A stretch of DNA of 64,000 nucleotides. Source: Collimonas humicola (GTDB lineage Bacteria > Pseudomonadota > Gammaproteobacteria > Burkholderiales > Burkholderiaceae_D). The stretch spans positions 1-64,000 of the forward strand of contig NZ_JAGQEE010000009.1 in NCBI RefSeq assembly GCF_018304945.1, read 5' to 3'. Of the stretch, positions 12,656 through 22,488 are shown piece by piece. Below the pieces are notes generated by a model. That model saw only the letters and a list, made by a program, of their open reading frames with translations. It had not been told where the DNA came from and did not search any database. How positions within the stretch are numbered: position 1 is the first letter of the stretch; every line of letters starts with the position of its first letter. The position numbers were made by a program, and so were the translations under genes.

Positions 12656-13867
12656 TTAGCTGGCGGCGGCCTGTAAGCGGCGATACATGCCGACGGTCAG
12701 CGTGACCGCTGCGAGCGACGCTACGGCGGCAAACAGGAACACGTCGGGATAGCCGAATTTACTCACGATCAAGCCTGCCAGCGGTCCGGTGACGCCCAGC
12801 GCCAGGTCCAGGAACACCGAGTAGGCGCCGAGCGCGCTGCCGCGATTGTTGGCCGGCACCAGGTTCACCGCTTCGACGCCGAGCGCAGGAAATATCAGGG
12901 CGAAGCCGAAGCCGGTCAGGGCCGCGCCGGCCAGTGCAAAAAATGGCGAACCGGCTTGCCACAGCAGCAGCAGTCCGATCGCTTCTATCGAGAAGCAGAC
13001 GATCGACACGCGAAAGCCGCCGAAGCGCGAGATGGTATGGGCAAACAGCAGCCGCGCGCCGACGAAGAAGGTGCCGAACAAGGTCAGCGCAAAAGCCGCG
13101 TTGGGCCATTGATGGCTGGCATAGAACAAGGTGATGAAGGTAGCGATGGAACCGAAGCCAATCGAACCGAGGGCCAGCCCCATGCCGTGCGGGAAAACCT
13201 TGCGCAATACGCGTCCGAACGGCAAATGCTCGCCGCGCACTACCGCCGTCGCCGTTTTCAGGCGCGCCAGCAGGAAGCCGGCGACCGACAGCACTGTCAC
13301 CGTGGCGCCCACTGCCGCCAGGCCCCAGGCGTGAGAGATCAGCACGCCGAGCGGTGCGCCGATGGCCAGCGCGCCGTAGGTAGCGATACCATTCCAGGAA
13401 ATCATGCGGGCCGTGTGCTGTGCGCCGACCCGTCCTATGCCCCAGGTAATGGCGCCGGTGCCGACCATGCTCTCGCCGCAGCCCAGCACGAGGCGGCCGG
13501 TCAGCAGTATCGCCAGGCTCAGCGCCGGCAGATGGGTGAAGAACGCCGCGATCAGCAGGAACGCGCCGCTGATGCTGCAGCCGATCAGGCCGCGCAGGAC
13601 CGCGGTCTTGGGGCCGACCGAGTCGGCCATGCGGCCTGCCAGCGGCCGGCTCAGCAAGGTAGCCAGGTACTGCATGCTGATCGCCAGGCCCGCCAGCACC
13701 GAGCTGTAACCGAGATCGACGTGGACATAGCCGGGCAGCACCGCCAGCGGAATGCCTATTGCCAGGTAGCAAATAAATGTAAAGAAAGCTGTGGAGACAA
13801 TGTGGAATGTTACTGCGCTCTCGGACAGCGGCAGGCTGGCGCGGCCGAGACGGACTTCTTCTGACAT
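12656..13867 (-). CDS. MFS transporter, YhhS/YfcJ-like
   Basis: A 403-residue protein with about twelve hydrophobic segments. The MFS loop 2-3 signature [18 protein letters not shown] is at about 73-90 and the equivalent in the second half is near [10 protein letters not shown]. The overall pattern fits the YhhS/YfcJ (UPF0226) group of putative exporters. The substrate is unknown. It ends 124 bases upstream of the dps start on the same strand, so the two may be read separately. It is divergent from uvrD. Confidence 0.8.
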   Translation of the reverse strand: MSEEVRLGRASLPLSESAVTFHIVSTAFFTFICYLAIGIPLAVLPGYVHVDLGYSSVLAGLAISMQYLATLLSRPLAGRMADSVGPKTAVLRGLIGCSISGAFLLIAAFFTHLPALSLAILLTGRLVLGCGESMVGTGAITWGIGRVGAQHTARMISWNGIATYGALAIGAPLGVLISHAWGLAAVGATVTVLSVAGFLLARLKTATAVVRGEHLPFGRVLRKVFPHGMGLALGSIGFGSIATFITLFYASHQWPNAAFALTLFGTFFVGARLLFAHTISRFGGFRVSIVCFSIEAIGLLLLWQAGSPFFALAGAALTGFGFALIFPALGVEAVNLVPANNRGSALGAYSVFLDLALGVTGPLAGLIVSKFGYPDVFLFAAVASLAAVTLTVGMYRRLQAAAS

Positions 13868-14022
13868 GATGGGACTTGGTTGGGGTGAGATGGGTACAGA
13901 GGCGTTGCTGATGATGCAATGCGGTATTTTACCCTTCCAGCCCGGATGCTGCTGGCACGGGCAATCCGGCCTAAGTTTCAGCCGATATCGCGAGCGATCC
14001 TCAGGCAGCCGCGCCCGCAGCT

Positions 14023-14028
14023 TATAAT
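14023..14028 (+). promoter_or_regulatory. Consensus -10 box right before uvrD
   Basis: A perfect TATAAT ends 6 bases before the uvrD ATG at 14035. The -35 position 17 bases upstream reads CTCAGG, which is weak. If it is used, transcription would start at or next to the A of the ATG. Confidence 0.45.
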
Positions 14029-14034
14029 GTCGGG

Positions 14035-16314
14035 ATGCAAAATCTTCTTCATAACCTCAATCCAGAACAGCTCGCGGCGGTCACCTTGCCTGCGCAGTCC
14101 GCACTCATCCTGGCCGGCGCCGGTTCCGGCAAGACGCGGGTGCTGACCACCCGCATCGCCTGGCTGATCCAGACCGGCCAGGTATCGCCGTCCGGCGTGC
14201 TGGCGGTGACCTTCACCAATAAAGCCTCGAAGGAAATGATGACGCGCCTGTCGGCGATGCTGCCGATCAATACGCGCGGCATGTGGATAGGGACTTTCCA
14301 TGGCCTGTGCAACCGCCTGCTGCGCGCGCATTACCGCGACGCCGCCCTGCCGCAGACCTTCCAGATCCTGGATTCGCAAGACCAGCTGTCGGCCATCAAG
14401 CGCCTGCTGAAGGCGATGAATGTCGACGATGAGAAATATCCGCCGCGCAACCTGATGTACTTCATCAACGGCGCCAAGGACCAGGGTTTGCGCGCCAATG
14501 AAGTCGAAGCCAATGACGATTACAACCGCAAGTTCGTCGAGCTATACGACTTGTACGACCAGCAATGCCAGCGCGAAGGCGTGGTCGATTTTGCCGAGCT
14601 GCTGCTGCGCACCTATGAACTGCTGAGCCGCAACCAGCCGCTGCGCGAGCATTACCAGTCGCGTTTCCAGCACATCCTGGTCGACGAGTTCCAGGATACC
14701 AACGACTTGCAGTACAAATGGCTGAAGCTGATGGCCGGCCAGCGCGGCGCGGTATTCGCGGTGGGCGACGACGACCAGAGCATCTATGCTTTCCGCGGCG
14801 CCAATGTCGGCAACATGACCGCCTTCGAACACGAATTCCGGGTCGAGAACCTGATCAAGCTGGAGCAGAATTACCGTTCGCACGGCCACATCCTGGACAG
14901 CGCCAACACCCTGATCGCCAACAACAGCAAGCGTCTCGGCAAGAACCTGCGCACCGATGCCGGCCATGGCGAGCCGGTGCGCATCTACGAAGCCACCAGC
15001 GACCTGCAGGAAGCGCAGTGGATCATCGAAGAAACCAAGAGCCTGATCAACGACGGCGCCAGCCGCAGCGAAATCGCCGTGCTGTACCGCTCGAATGCGC
15101 AGTCGCGCGTGATCGAACATGCCTTGGTGGCGTCCGGCATCCCGTATCGGGTGTACGGCGGCCAGCGCTATTTCGAACGGGCCGAAGTCAAGCACGCGAT
15201 CGCCTACCTGCAGCTGATGGATAATCCGCACAACGATTCGGCTTTCCTGCGCGTGGTGAATTTCCCGGCGCGCGGCATCGGCGCGCGCTCGCTGGAACAG
15301 TTGCAGGATGCGGCGAAACAATATGGCATTTCCTTGTACGCGGCTGTGCCGTATGTGGCCGGCAAGGCCGGCGCCACGCTCGGTTCCTTCCTCAAGCTGA
15401 TCGAAGGCGGACGCTTTGAAACCCAGCACCTGCCGTTGCCGGAAATGGTGCAGGTAGTGCTCGACCTGAGCGGCCTGATGCAGCATTACCAGAATGAAAA
15501 AGAAGGCGCCGACCGCATCGAGAATCTGGAGCAGCTGGTGAACGCCGCGACCTTGTTTGTCTCGGAAGAAGGATTCGGCATCGATGCGCCGGCCTTGCTC
15601 GGCCCCAAGGCGCAAGCGGTATCGGGTGCGTCCATCACGACCGCCGACGGCATCGAGGTATTCGATGCCGATGCGCCGCTGGCCGCGGTGATGTCGCCCT
15701 TGTCGGCCTTCCTCTCGCACGCGTCGCTGGAGGCCGGCAACAACCAGGCCCAGGCCGGCGAGGAAGCCTTGCAGCTGATGACGGTGCACTCGGCCAAGGG
15801 CCTGGAGTTCGATGCGGTGTTCATCACCGGCCTGGAGGAGGGTTTGTTCCCGCACGAGAATTCGCAGAAGGAAGATGCCGGCGTGGAAGAAGAGCGGCGC
15901 TTGATGTATGTCGCTATCACGCGCGCCAAGAAGCGCCTGTACATGAGCTTTTCGCAGACCCGCATGCTGCACGGCCAGACCCGCTACAACATGCGTTCGC
16001 GCTTCTTTGACGAGTTGCCGGAAGACGCGCTGAAGTGGCTGTCGCCAAAGGTGCAGCAGCACAGCTGGTTCGCCAATACCAAGTCAGCCTGGGATGAAGC
16101 GCCCGAGAAAGCTGCCAACAATATCTCGAAGAATTTCGGCCGGCGCGATATCGGCTGGCGCATCGGCGAGAACGTCGCTCACCTGAAGTTTGGCGAAGGC
16201 GTGATCGTCAATATCGAAGGCAGCGGCGGCAATGCGCGCGCCCACATCAACTTCGGCAAGCATGGCATGAAACTGCTGGATTTGAGCGTGGCGAAGCTGG
16301 AGAAGGTGGCCTAG
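14035..16314 (+). CDS. uvrD: DNA helicase II (UvrD/PcrA type)
   Basis: A 759-residue superfamily 1A 3'-5' helicase acting in nucleotide excision and mismatch repair. Motif I is [11 protein letters not shown] (about 28-38), motif Ia TFTNKAS, motif [11 protein letters not shown], motif [19 protein letters not shown], motif IV near LEQNYRS, motif [11 protein letters not shown] and motif [11 protein letters not shown]. The C-terminal tail has the [12 protein letters not shown] Tudor-like segment that contacts RNA polymerase in UvrD/PcrA. All motifs are intact. No Shine-Dalgarno is visible before the ATG, and no LexA box lies upstream. Confidence 0.96.
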   Translation: MQNLLHNLNPEQLAAVTLPAQSALILAGAGSGKTRVLTTRIAWLIQTGQVSPSGVLAVTFTNKASKEMMTRLSAMLPINTRGMWIGTFHGLCNRLLRAHYRDAALPQTFQILDSQDQLSAIKRLLKAMNVDDEKYPPRNLMYFINGAKDQGLRANEVEANDDYNRKFVELYDLYDQQCQREGVVDFAELLLRTYELLSRNQPLREHYQSRFQHILVDEFQDTNDLQYKWLKLMAGQRGAVFAVGDDDQSIYAFRGANVGNMTAFEHEFRVENLIKLEQNYRSHGHILDSANTLIANNSKRLGKNLRTDAGHGEPVRIYEATSDLQEAQWIIEETKSLINDGASRSEIAVLYRSNAQSRVIEHALVASGIPYRVYGGQRYFERAEVKHAIAYLQLMDNPHNDSAFLRVVNFPARGIGARSLEQLQDAAKQYGISLYAAVPYVAGKAGATLGSFLKLIEGGRFETQHLPLPEMVQVVLDLSGLMQHYQNEKEGADRIENLEQLVNAATLFVSEEGFGIDAPALLGPKAQAVSGASITTADGIEVFDADAPLAAVMSPLSAFLSHASLEAGNNQAQAGEEALQLMTVHSAKGLEFDAVFITGLEEGLFPHENSQKEDAGVEEERRLMYVAITRAKKRLYMSFSQTRMLHGQTRYNMRSRFFDELPEDALKWLSPKVQQHSWFANTKSAWDEAPEKAANNISKNFGRRDIGWRIGENVAHLKFGEGVIVNIEGSGGNARAHINFGKHGMKLLDLSVAKLEKVA

Positions 16315-16315
16315 G

Positions 16316-16344
16316 GAAAATCGGGCGGGCTGCTTGCCCGCCCG
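16316..16344 (-). terminator. Terminator downstream of the BPSS1780-family gene
   Basis: A 9-bp GC-only stem (CGGGCGGGC at 16322-16330 with GCCCGCCCG at 16336-16344, loop TGCTT) is followed on the minus strand by ATTTTCC. It lies between convergent uvrD and the membrane-protein gene. Confidence 0.75.
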
Positions 16345-16348
16345 CTGC

Positions 16349-17149
16349 TTACTCTTTGACTTCAGCGTCCTGAGGCGGCAAATCTTCTACCGGTTTGCCG
16401 AAGACATGGGTATAGGTCGGGTAGAAAGAGCAGTACATCACTACCGTCAGCACTATCGATAGCGGTAACAGGATCATGATTGTCACCGATTGATTGCCAA
16501 CCACTGCCGCAATCAGTACGCTAACGATGGCAGGCAGCACCACGCCGATGGCGGCCCATGCCAGCCCATATGCGGCGAATGCCTTCATTTCCCGCGAAAC
16601 CGCAAAGAAGCTGTAGAAAATAGCTTTCATCACCCCCATTCTTTGCCACATGATCAACGGCGCTGCATACCAGAACGCCATCGCCGCCGGAATGTAGACG
16701 GCTGCGGCAAACATCATCGCCAGCGATATGTTGGAATCTTGTATTTCCTTCGGCTCGAGCGTGCCCTGGCCGGTGACAGCTTGCCAGAACAGGCCGCCAT
16801 CCACCAAGCTCGATGCGGCGATGGCGATGATCGCCGCTATCACGTAAAGCACGCCCAGTAACAGCAGGTTCTTCAGGGCCGGCGAGCGGAAGCCGACCAG
16901 CAGCAGGTTAGGGTAGACGCGCTTGCCTTGCTCGATATTCACGCAAGCCTGCATGAAAGCCATGGCGAACACCGGCACCAGGACTACCGGCAATATTTGG
17001 CCCAGCACCGGGATCTGGAGCAGGTTCAACGCCAGCATCAAGAACATATAGGCCAGGAATAAGGTGGAGAGCTCGGCCGGCTGCTTGCGGAACAGCGCAA
17101 ACCCCTCCTTGATCCATATCCATCCGGTTTTGGCAGGCAGTTTTTCCAT
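16349..17149 (-). CDS. BPSS1780-family membrane protein
   Basis: A 266-residue integral membrane protein with about six hydrophobic segments, for example around 24-60, 95-118, 142-166 and 187-240. It resembles the betaproteobacterial family named after BPSS1780, whose role is unknown. The N-terminus (KTGWIWIKEGFALFRKQP) is a conserved amphipathic stretch in that group. It starts 11 bases after thrB on the same strand, so it is very likely co-transcribed with thrB. No enzymatic motif is visible. Confidence 0.75.
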   Translation of the reverse strand: MEKLPAKTGWIWIKEGFALFRKQPAELSTLFLAYMFLMLALNLLQIPVLGQILPVVLVPVFAMAFMQACVNIEQGKRVYPNLLLVGFRSPALKNLLLLGVLYVIAAIIAIAASSLVDGGLFWQAVTGQGTLEPKEIQDSNISLAMMFAAAVYIPAAMAFWYAAPLIMWQRMGVMKAIFYSFFAVSREMKAFAAYGLAWAAIGVVLPAIVSVLIAAVVGNQSVTIMILLPLSIVLTVVMYCSFYPTYTHVFGKPVEDLPPQDAEVKE

Positions 17150-17160
17150 TATTTATTTAA

Positions 17161-18117
17161 TCAGTACAGGTTCGGTGCCGGGTGGGCGACGCGCTGCCGC
17201 AGGATCCGCTCGAAGTGGCCGGGATCGTGCGGCGTGAGCATTTCCGCAGCACGCGGCAAGTAAAAGTCATACAGCCGCGACAGCCAGAAGCGCAAGGCGC
17301 CGGCGCGCAGCATCGGCTGCCAGGCAGCTTGCTCCGCCGCGCTGAAGGGCCGCACTGCATGGTATGCATCCAGCATGGCGCGTACTCTGGCAATGTCAAG
17401 CTGTCCGGTCGCCAGGTCGATGCACCAGTCGTTGACGGTGACGGCCAGGTCGAACAGCCAGGTGTCGCAGCCGGCAAAGTAGAAGTCGAAAAATCCGCTC
17501 AGCTGGTCGCCGTTGAACATCACATTGTTGCGGAACAGGTCGGCATGCACCGGGCCGTTGGGCAGCTGGCGATAGGTTTCCGAGGCGGCAAACGCCTCCT
17601 GGAACGCCATTTCGTCGCGCAGCAGCTGTTGTCCGTCCGGCGGCAGGTAGGGCAGCACCACCGGCGCGGTTTCGCGCCACCATGGCAGGCCGCGCAGATT
17701 CGGTTGCCGGATTGGAAAGTCTTGCGCCGCCAGATGCATTTTCGCCAGCATCGCGCCTACCGCTGCGCAATGGACTGGCGCCGGGGCCATCTGGCAAGCG
17801 CCTTCCAGCTTGGTGACGATCGCCGCCGGCTTGCCGTGCAGCGGATTGATGATCTGGTCCTGCTGATTGGCGATCGGCGCCGGCACCAGCACTCCGCGGC
17901 GCGCCAGGTGGCGCATCAGTTCCAGGTAAAACGGCAGCTGTTCAAAACTGAGATTCTCGAAGATCGTCAGCACATATTCGCCGCGCTCGGTGTCGATGAA
18001 GAAGTTACTGTTTTCGATACCGGATGAAATACCCCTGATGGCGAGTGCCTTGCCTAAGGAAAACGGGGGGATCCACTGGGTGAGATCGTCTAGCGTGACG
18101 GGGGTAAATACTGCCAT
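17161..18117 (-). CDS. thrB: Homoserine kinase (ThrB, aminoglycoside phosphotransferase fold)
   Basis: A 318-residue kinase that phosphorylates homoserine for threonine synthesis. It belongs to the APH-like form found in beta- and some gammaproteobacteria, not the GHMP form of E. coli. Key motifs are [13 protein letters not shown] (about 29-41), the catalytic loop [11 protein letters not shown] (HxDxxxxN, about 195) and the metal-binding [10 protein letters not shown]. The ATG and length fit the family. The order is DUF2782 gene, then thrB, then BPSS1780 gene on the minus strand. Other threonine genes are not in the window. Confidence 0.93.
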   Translation of the reverse strand: MAVFTPVTLDDLTQWIPPFSLGKALAIRGISSGIENSNFFIDTERGEYVLTIFENLSFEQLPFYLELMRHLARRGVLVPAPIANQQDQIINPLHGKPAAIVTKLEGACQMAPAPVHCAAVGAMLAKMHLAAQDFPIRQPNLRGLPWWRETAPVVLPYLPPDGQQLLRDEMAFQEAFAASETYRQLPNGPVHADLFRNNVMFNGDQLSGFFDFYFAGCDTWLFDLAVTVNDWCIDLATGQLDIARVRAMLDAYHAVRPFSAAEQAAWQPMLRAGALRFWLSRLYDFYLPRAAEMLTPHDPGHFERILRQRVAHPAPNLY

Positions 18118-18217
18118 GAGAAAAAACCGGGGAAGACAATGTTCGTCGGAATAAATATGCGGCTAATACACGGCGGTTCCGCGCATTGGCCGCATGGCTG
18201 CTTAAGGGAGTGCCGGA

Positions 18218-18655
18218 CTAGTTCTTGGTCGCGGGCAGCGCCGGTGGCGGCAATCCTGCATCGCTGTCGGACTGCACTGCTTCACCCGGCTTGCGGGCTT
18301 TCTGGCCCAGGTCGAACTCCTTGACCTGCCATTGCGCGCCACGCGGCGGCGCATCGGTCGGCCCCAAAGTACCGGCCTGCGATGGCGTCTTCACGTAGTA
18401 GGTACTGCCGCCGCTCGTGACCTTGACTTCATCAACCCGGCCCTGCTTGCGCGTTTGCGTGATGTTGCCGTTATCTTCACCCGGTTTGCGGATGGTGACA
18501 GGCGGCGCTTCGCCTTCTTCCAGTTTTTGCAGCTCCGGCGGCGGCGGGGCAGTGGTCTTGGCGGGCGGCGTCGCTTGCTGGGCGCTTGCCAACAAGGGTG
18601 TTGCGAGAGAGGCAAGACAAATTGCCAGCAATGGCCAGACTTTGGATTTATTCAT
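18218..18655 (-). CDS. DUF2782 domain-containing protein
   Basis: A 145-residue protein with a signal peptide (MNKSKVWPLLAICLASLATPLLASAQQ, cleavage near 26), a proline/threonine-rich linker, then the DUF2782 core (VTIRKPGEDNGNITQTRKQGRV...VTSGGSTYYVKTP). The C-terminal third is low complexity. The family is common next to thrB and polA in Burkholderiales and has no known function; a periplasmic location is likely. A 182-bp palindromic element lies 54 bases upstream of its start. Confidence 0.82.
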   Translation of the reverse strand: MNKSKVWPLLAICLASLATPLLASAQQATPPAKTTAPPPPELQKLEEGEAPPVTIRKPGEDNGNITQTRKQGRVDEVKVTSGGSTYYVKTPSQAGTLGPTDAPPRGAQWQVKEFDLGQKARKPGEAVQSDSDAGLPPPALPATKN

Positions 18656-18708
18656 GTGAATTTGGCTACCTTGAGTGGGACAAGACTATGCCTGCATTGT
18701 AACAAACC

Positions 18709-18890
18709 GCTCGGAGCCTGTTGGACTTAAGGGGGGTGAAGCGAAAAAAAAGCTGAGCGAGGACAGATTTTGCCGGCTTCTTGGTCAATAGCGAGCTATT
18801 GACCAAGAAGCCGGTGAAATATGACCCGGTCCGGAGGGACCGCTCAGCTATTTTTGCAGCCGATCCCCTTAAGTCTGACAGGCTCCGAGC
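18709..18890. repeat. 182-bp palindromic (MITE-like) element
   Basis: Terminal inverted repeats of 26 bases (18709-18734 and 18865-18890) match at 24 of 26 positions and begin GCTCGGAGCCTGT. Inside, AGCTGAGCG and CGCTCAGCT form a second pair. The centre is a perfect 20-bp stem (18773-18792 with 18795-18814) around a GA turn, flanked by U-G/A-T pairs that would extend it in RNA. There is no coding potential. It fits a non-autonomous transposable element or large fold-back repeat lying between the LOG gene's stop and the DUF2782 start. Confidence 0.7.
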
Positions 18891-18925
18891 CCCCATAGGC
18901 GATAAGGGGCCGGCAAGCGCGGTGT

Positions 18926-19663
18926 TTACAGCAAAACGCCGGTATGGCGGTCGGACTCGGCCATGACGGTTTCGCCGGTCTCGTAGAATTCCACCACGGC
19001 GGCAAGAATCTCGGCTGGATCGTCCAGCACCTGGATCAGGTCCATGTCCTTGGCGGCAATCATGCCGTCGCCCACCAGCTGGGTGCGGAACCAGTCCAGT
19101 AAACCGCTCCAGAATTTGCTGCCGACCAGGATGATCGGGATATGGCGGCATTTGCCGGTCTGGATCAGGGTCAGGACCTCGGTCAGCTCGTCCATGGTGC
19201 CGAAACCGCCCGGCAGCACGATGTAAGCGTCGGCATAGCGCACGAAAGCGACCTTGCGGGCAAAGAAATGGCGGAAGCTGAGGGAAATATCCTGCCATTT
19301 GTTACCGCTTTGTTCATGCGGCAATTCAATGTTCAGGCCGACCGAAGGCGACTTGCCTTCGAAAGCGCCCTTGTTGGCGGCTTCCATCAAGCCCGGTCCG
19401 CCGCCTGAAATCACGGCAAAACCTTCATCGGAAAAGCGCCGTGCAATGTCCTTGCAAAGGGGATAATACGGATTGTCTTCCTTGATCCGCGCCGAGCCGA
19501 AGATCGATACCGCTGGATGCAACTCGGAAAGGCGTTCGGTCGACTCGATAAATTCTGCCATAATCGTGAACATATGCCACGATTCGCGCGCCTTTTTCGA
19601 TGTTGCGCGTTCGATATCCGTCACTTGCCGCAAACGCGGCACATTTTTTCCGTTCAATTCCAT
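18926..19663 (-). CDS. LOG family protein (TIGR00730 Rossmann fold)
   Basis: A protein of about 245 residues with the LOG/lysine-decarboxylase-like signature PGGFGTMDELTE and the nucleotide-binding GGGPGLMEAANKGA. Characterised LOG proteins hydrolyse cytokinin or AMP-type nucleoside monophosphates to base plus ribose phosphate. This is the longer bacterial form with an N-terminal helical extension. The ATG at 19663 directly abuts the polA ATG at 19664 on the other strand (CATATG). A TTG at 19669 is also in frame. The next in-frame methionines lie about 30 residues further in (HMFTIMAEF). Confidence 0.87.
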   Translation of the reverse strand: MELNGKNVPRLRQVTDIERATSKKARESWHMFTIMAEFIESTERLSELHPAVSIFGSARIKEDNPYYPLCKDIARRFSDEGFAVISGGGPGLMEAANKGAFEGKSPSVGLNIELPHEQSGNKWQDISLSFRHFFARKVAFVRYADAYIVLPGGFGTMDELTEVLTLIQTGKCRHIPIILVGSKFWSGLLDWFRTQLVGDGMIAAKDMDLIQVLDDPAEILAAVVEFYETGETVMAESDRHTGVLL

Positions 19664-22441
19664 ATGCAAAAAACCCTGCTGTTAGTTGATGGTTCGAGTT
19701 ATCTGTATCGCGCCTTCCATGCCTTGCCCGATATGCGCAACGCCGCCAATGAGCCGACCGGCGCCTTGTACGGCATCATCAATATGCTGCGTCGTTTACG
19801 CATTGATTACCCCGCAGCTTACCTTGCCTGTGTGTTCGATGCAAAAGGTAAAACTTTCCGCGACGATATGTACGCCGACTACAAGGCCACCCGCGCCTCC
19901 ATGCCGGAGGACCTGGTTAAACAGATTACGCCTATTCACGCCGCCGTGCGCGCCATGGGCTGGCCGATCCTGATGGTGGAGGGCGTGGAGGCCGACGACG
20001 TGATCGGCACGCTGACCGTGCAGGCGGTGCAGCACGGCATGCAGGCAGTGGTCTCGACCGGCGACAAGGACCTGGCGCAGCTGGTCAACGACGACGTCAC
20101 GCTGATCAACACCATGAACAACGAGACCCTCGACCGCGCCGGCGTGATCGCCAAATTCGGCGTGCCGCCGGAGCGCATCGTCGACTACCTGACCCTGATC
20201 GGCGACACCGTCGACAACATCCCCGGCGTCTCCAAGGTCGGCCCTAAAACCGCGGTCAAATGGCTGGCGCAGTACGACACGGTCGACAACGTGATCGCCA
20301 ACGCCGCCAGCATCGGCGGCGCGGTCGGCGAGAACCTGCGGCAGGTGCTGGACTGGCTGCCGAAGGCCAAGGAGCTGGTGACGGTGAAGACCGATTGCGA
20401 CCTCAGCGCGCATATGGTGTCGATCCCGGAATCGCTGATTGCGCCGGAGCAGGACAAGGACACGCTGATCGAACTGTTCACGCGCTACAACTTCAAGACC
20501 TGGCTGCGCGAATTGAGCGCGCCTGCCGCTGCTGCCGGTTCCGCCGCGGCTTCCCCTGACGGCGCGACCGCGGCTGTTGCCGGCGCAGGCCCGGCGGCGG
20601 AGGCTCCGGCGCAAAGCAGCCTGTTCGACGCCGTCGAGCGGCACTATGAAACCGTGCTGACGGAAGCCCAGCTCGATGCCTGGTTGCAGCGTATCGACAA
20701 GGCGGTCCTGACCGCGGTCGATACCGAAACCACCTCGCTGGAGCCGATGACCGCGCAGCTGGTGGGCATCTCGCTGTGCTGCGAAGTCGGCACGGCGGCT
20801 TATATTCCGGTAGCCCATCGCTACCAGGACGCGCCGGCGCAGCTGCCGCGCGAACTGGTGCTGCAAAAGATGAAGCCGTGGCTGGAAGACGACAGCAAGC
20901 CGAAGGTCGGCCAGAACCTCAAATACGATAGCCACATTTTCGCCAACCAGGGCGTGGACCTGCGCGGCATTGTCCACGACACCTTGCTGGAGTCGTATGT
21001 GTTCGAATCGCACCGCAGCCATGACATGGACAGCCTGGCGCTGCGCCATCTGAACCATCAGACCATCACCTTCCAGGAAGTGTGCGGCAAGGGCGCATCG
21101 CAGATCGGCTTCGATGAAGTCGAGATCGGCCGCGCCACCGAATATGCGGCGGAAGATGCCGACATCACCTTGCAGCTGCACCTGACCATGTGGCCGCATA
21201 TCGTCGACGACGCCAAGCTGCGTTTCATCTACGAAAAAATCGAAGTGCCGACCTCGGTGGTGCTGCAAAAGATCGAACGCAACGGCGTGCTGATCGACGC
21301 CAGCCTGCTGGCGACGCAATCGAACGAGCTGGGCAAGCGCATGCTGGAAATCGAGCAGCAAGCCTATGACCTGGCCGGCCAGCCGTTCAACCTGAGTTCG
21401 CCCAAGCAGCTGGGCGAGATCCTGTTTGAAAAACTCAAGCTGCCGGTGGTCAAGAAGACCCCGTCCGGCTCGCCTTCCACCGACGAAGAAGTGCTGCAGA
21501 AGCTGGCGGAAGACTATCCCTTGCCGAAGGTGCTGCTCGACTACCGCAGCCTGTCCAAGCTGAAATCCACCTACACTGACAAGCTGCCGAAGATGGTCAA
21601 TGCGGACACCGGCCGCGTACACACCAATTATGCGCAGGCGGTGGCGGTCACCGGCCGCCTGGCGTCGAACGATCCGAACCTGCAGAACATCCCGATCCGC
21701 ACCGCCGAAGGCCGCCGTATCCGCGAAGCATTCGTGGCGCCGGCCGGCAGCGTGATCGTCTCGGCCGACTATTCGCAAATCGAATTGCGCATCATGGCCC
21801 ACATCTCGGGCGATGAAAACATGCTGCGCGCGTTTGCCGAAGGCGTCGACATCCACCGCGCCACCGCCGCTGAAATCTTCGGCGCCGCCGCGGCGGAAGT
21901 CACCAGCGAGCAGCGCCGCTACGCCAAGGTCATCAACTTCGGCCTGATCTACGGCATGAGCGCATTCGGCCTGGCCGGCAACCTCGGCATCGAGCGCGCC
22001 GCGGCGCAAATGTATATCGAAAAATATTTCATGCGCTTCGCCGGCGTCAAGCAGTTCATGGACATGACCCGGGTGCAGGCCAAGTCGCAAGGCTACGTCG
22101 AGACGGTGTTCGGACGCCGTTTGTGGCTGCCGGAAATCAATTCACCCAACGGCCAGCGCCGCCAGGGCGCCGAGCGGGCGGCGATCAATGCGCCTATGCA
22201 AGGCACGGCTGCCGACCTGATCAAGCTGTCGATGATCGCTGTGCAAAACTGGATTGAAACAGAACAGTTAAAATCCAAGATGGTCATGCAGGTGCACGAT
22301 GAACTGGTGCTGGAAGTGCCGCAGGACGAGCTGGCCCTGGTGCGGGAAAAGCTGCCGCAGCTGATGGCTGGAGTGGCTGAACTGAAGGTGCCGCTGATTG
22401 CCGAAGTCGGCGTCGGCAACAACTGGGACGAGGCGCATTGA
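19664..22441 (+). CDS. polA: DNA polymerase I
   Basis: A 925-residue family A polymerase used in repair and Okazaki fragment processing. The 5'-3' exonuclease domain fills about the first 290 residues (LLLVDGSSYLYRAFHALPD at the start, GVEADDVIGTL, GVSKVGPKTA). The 3'-5' proofreading domain keeps its catalytic VDTETTSLEP. The polymerase domain shows motif A (VSADYSQIELRIMAHISGD), motif B (RRYAKVINFGLIYGMSAFG) and motif C (MQVHDELVLEV). All three activities look intact. The frame is open 49 codons further upstream, but homologous PolA proteins start at this ATG, so any promoter must lie inside the divergent LOG gene. Confidence 0.97.
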   Translation: MQKTLLLVDGSSYLYRAFHALPDMRNAANEPTGALYGIINMLRRLRIDYPAAYLACVFDAKGKTFRDDMYADYKATRASMPEDLVKQITPIHAAVRAMGWPILMVEGVEADDVIGTLTVQAVQHGMQAVVSTGDKDLAQLVNDDVTLINTMNNETLDRAGVIAKFGVPPERIVDYLTLIGDTVDNIPGVSKVGPKTAVKWLAQYDTVDNVIANAASIGGAVGENLRQVLDWLPKAKELVTVKTDCDLSAHMVSIPESLIAPEQDKDTLIELFTRYNFKTWLRELSAPAAAAGSAAASPDGATAAVAGAGPAAEAPAQSSLFDAVERHYETVLTEAQLDAWLQRIDKAVLTAVDTETTSLEPMTAQLVGISLCCEVGTAAYIPVAHRYQDAPAQLPRELVLQKMKPWLEDDSKPKVGQNLKYDSHIFANQGVDLRGIVHDTLLESYVFESHRSHDMDSLALRHLNHQTITFQEVCGKGASQIGFDEVEIGRATEYAAEDADITLQLHLTMWPHIVDDAKLRFIYEKIEVPTSVVLQKIERNGVLIDASLLATQSNELGKRMLEIEQQAYDLAGQPFNLSSPKQLGEILFEKLKLPVVKKTPSGSPSTDEEVLQKLAEDYPLPKVLLDYRSLSKLKSTYTDKLPKMVNADTGRVHTNYAQAVAVTGRLASNDPNLQNIPIRTAEGRRIREAFVAPAGSVIVSADYSQIELRIMAHISGDENMLRAFAEGVDIHRATAAEIFGAAAAEVTSEQRRYAKVINFGLIYGMSAFGLAGNLGIERAAAQMYIEKYFMRFAGVKQFMDMTRVQAKSQGYVETVFGRRLWLPEINSPNGQRRQGAERAAINAPMQGTAADLIKLSMIAVQNWIETEQLKSKMVMQVHDELVLEVPQDELALVREKLPQLMAGVAELKVPLIAEVGVGNNWDEAH

Positions 22442-22488
22442 TGAACTGATGCGCGATGGCAGATGGTTAACGATAAAGGAGAGTCTTG

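Noticed and set aside
19796-22090. A 764-codon open frame on the minus strand inside polA, and similar long antisense frames inside ruvB, thiC, uvrD and the GH31 gene
   Set aside because: These lie fully opposite well-recognised genes. GC-rich third positions keep the antisense frame free of stops, and the translations show no family motifs, only His/Arg/Gln-rich composition.
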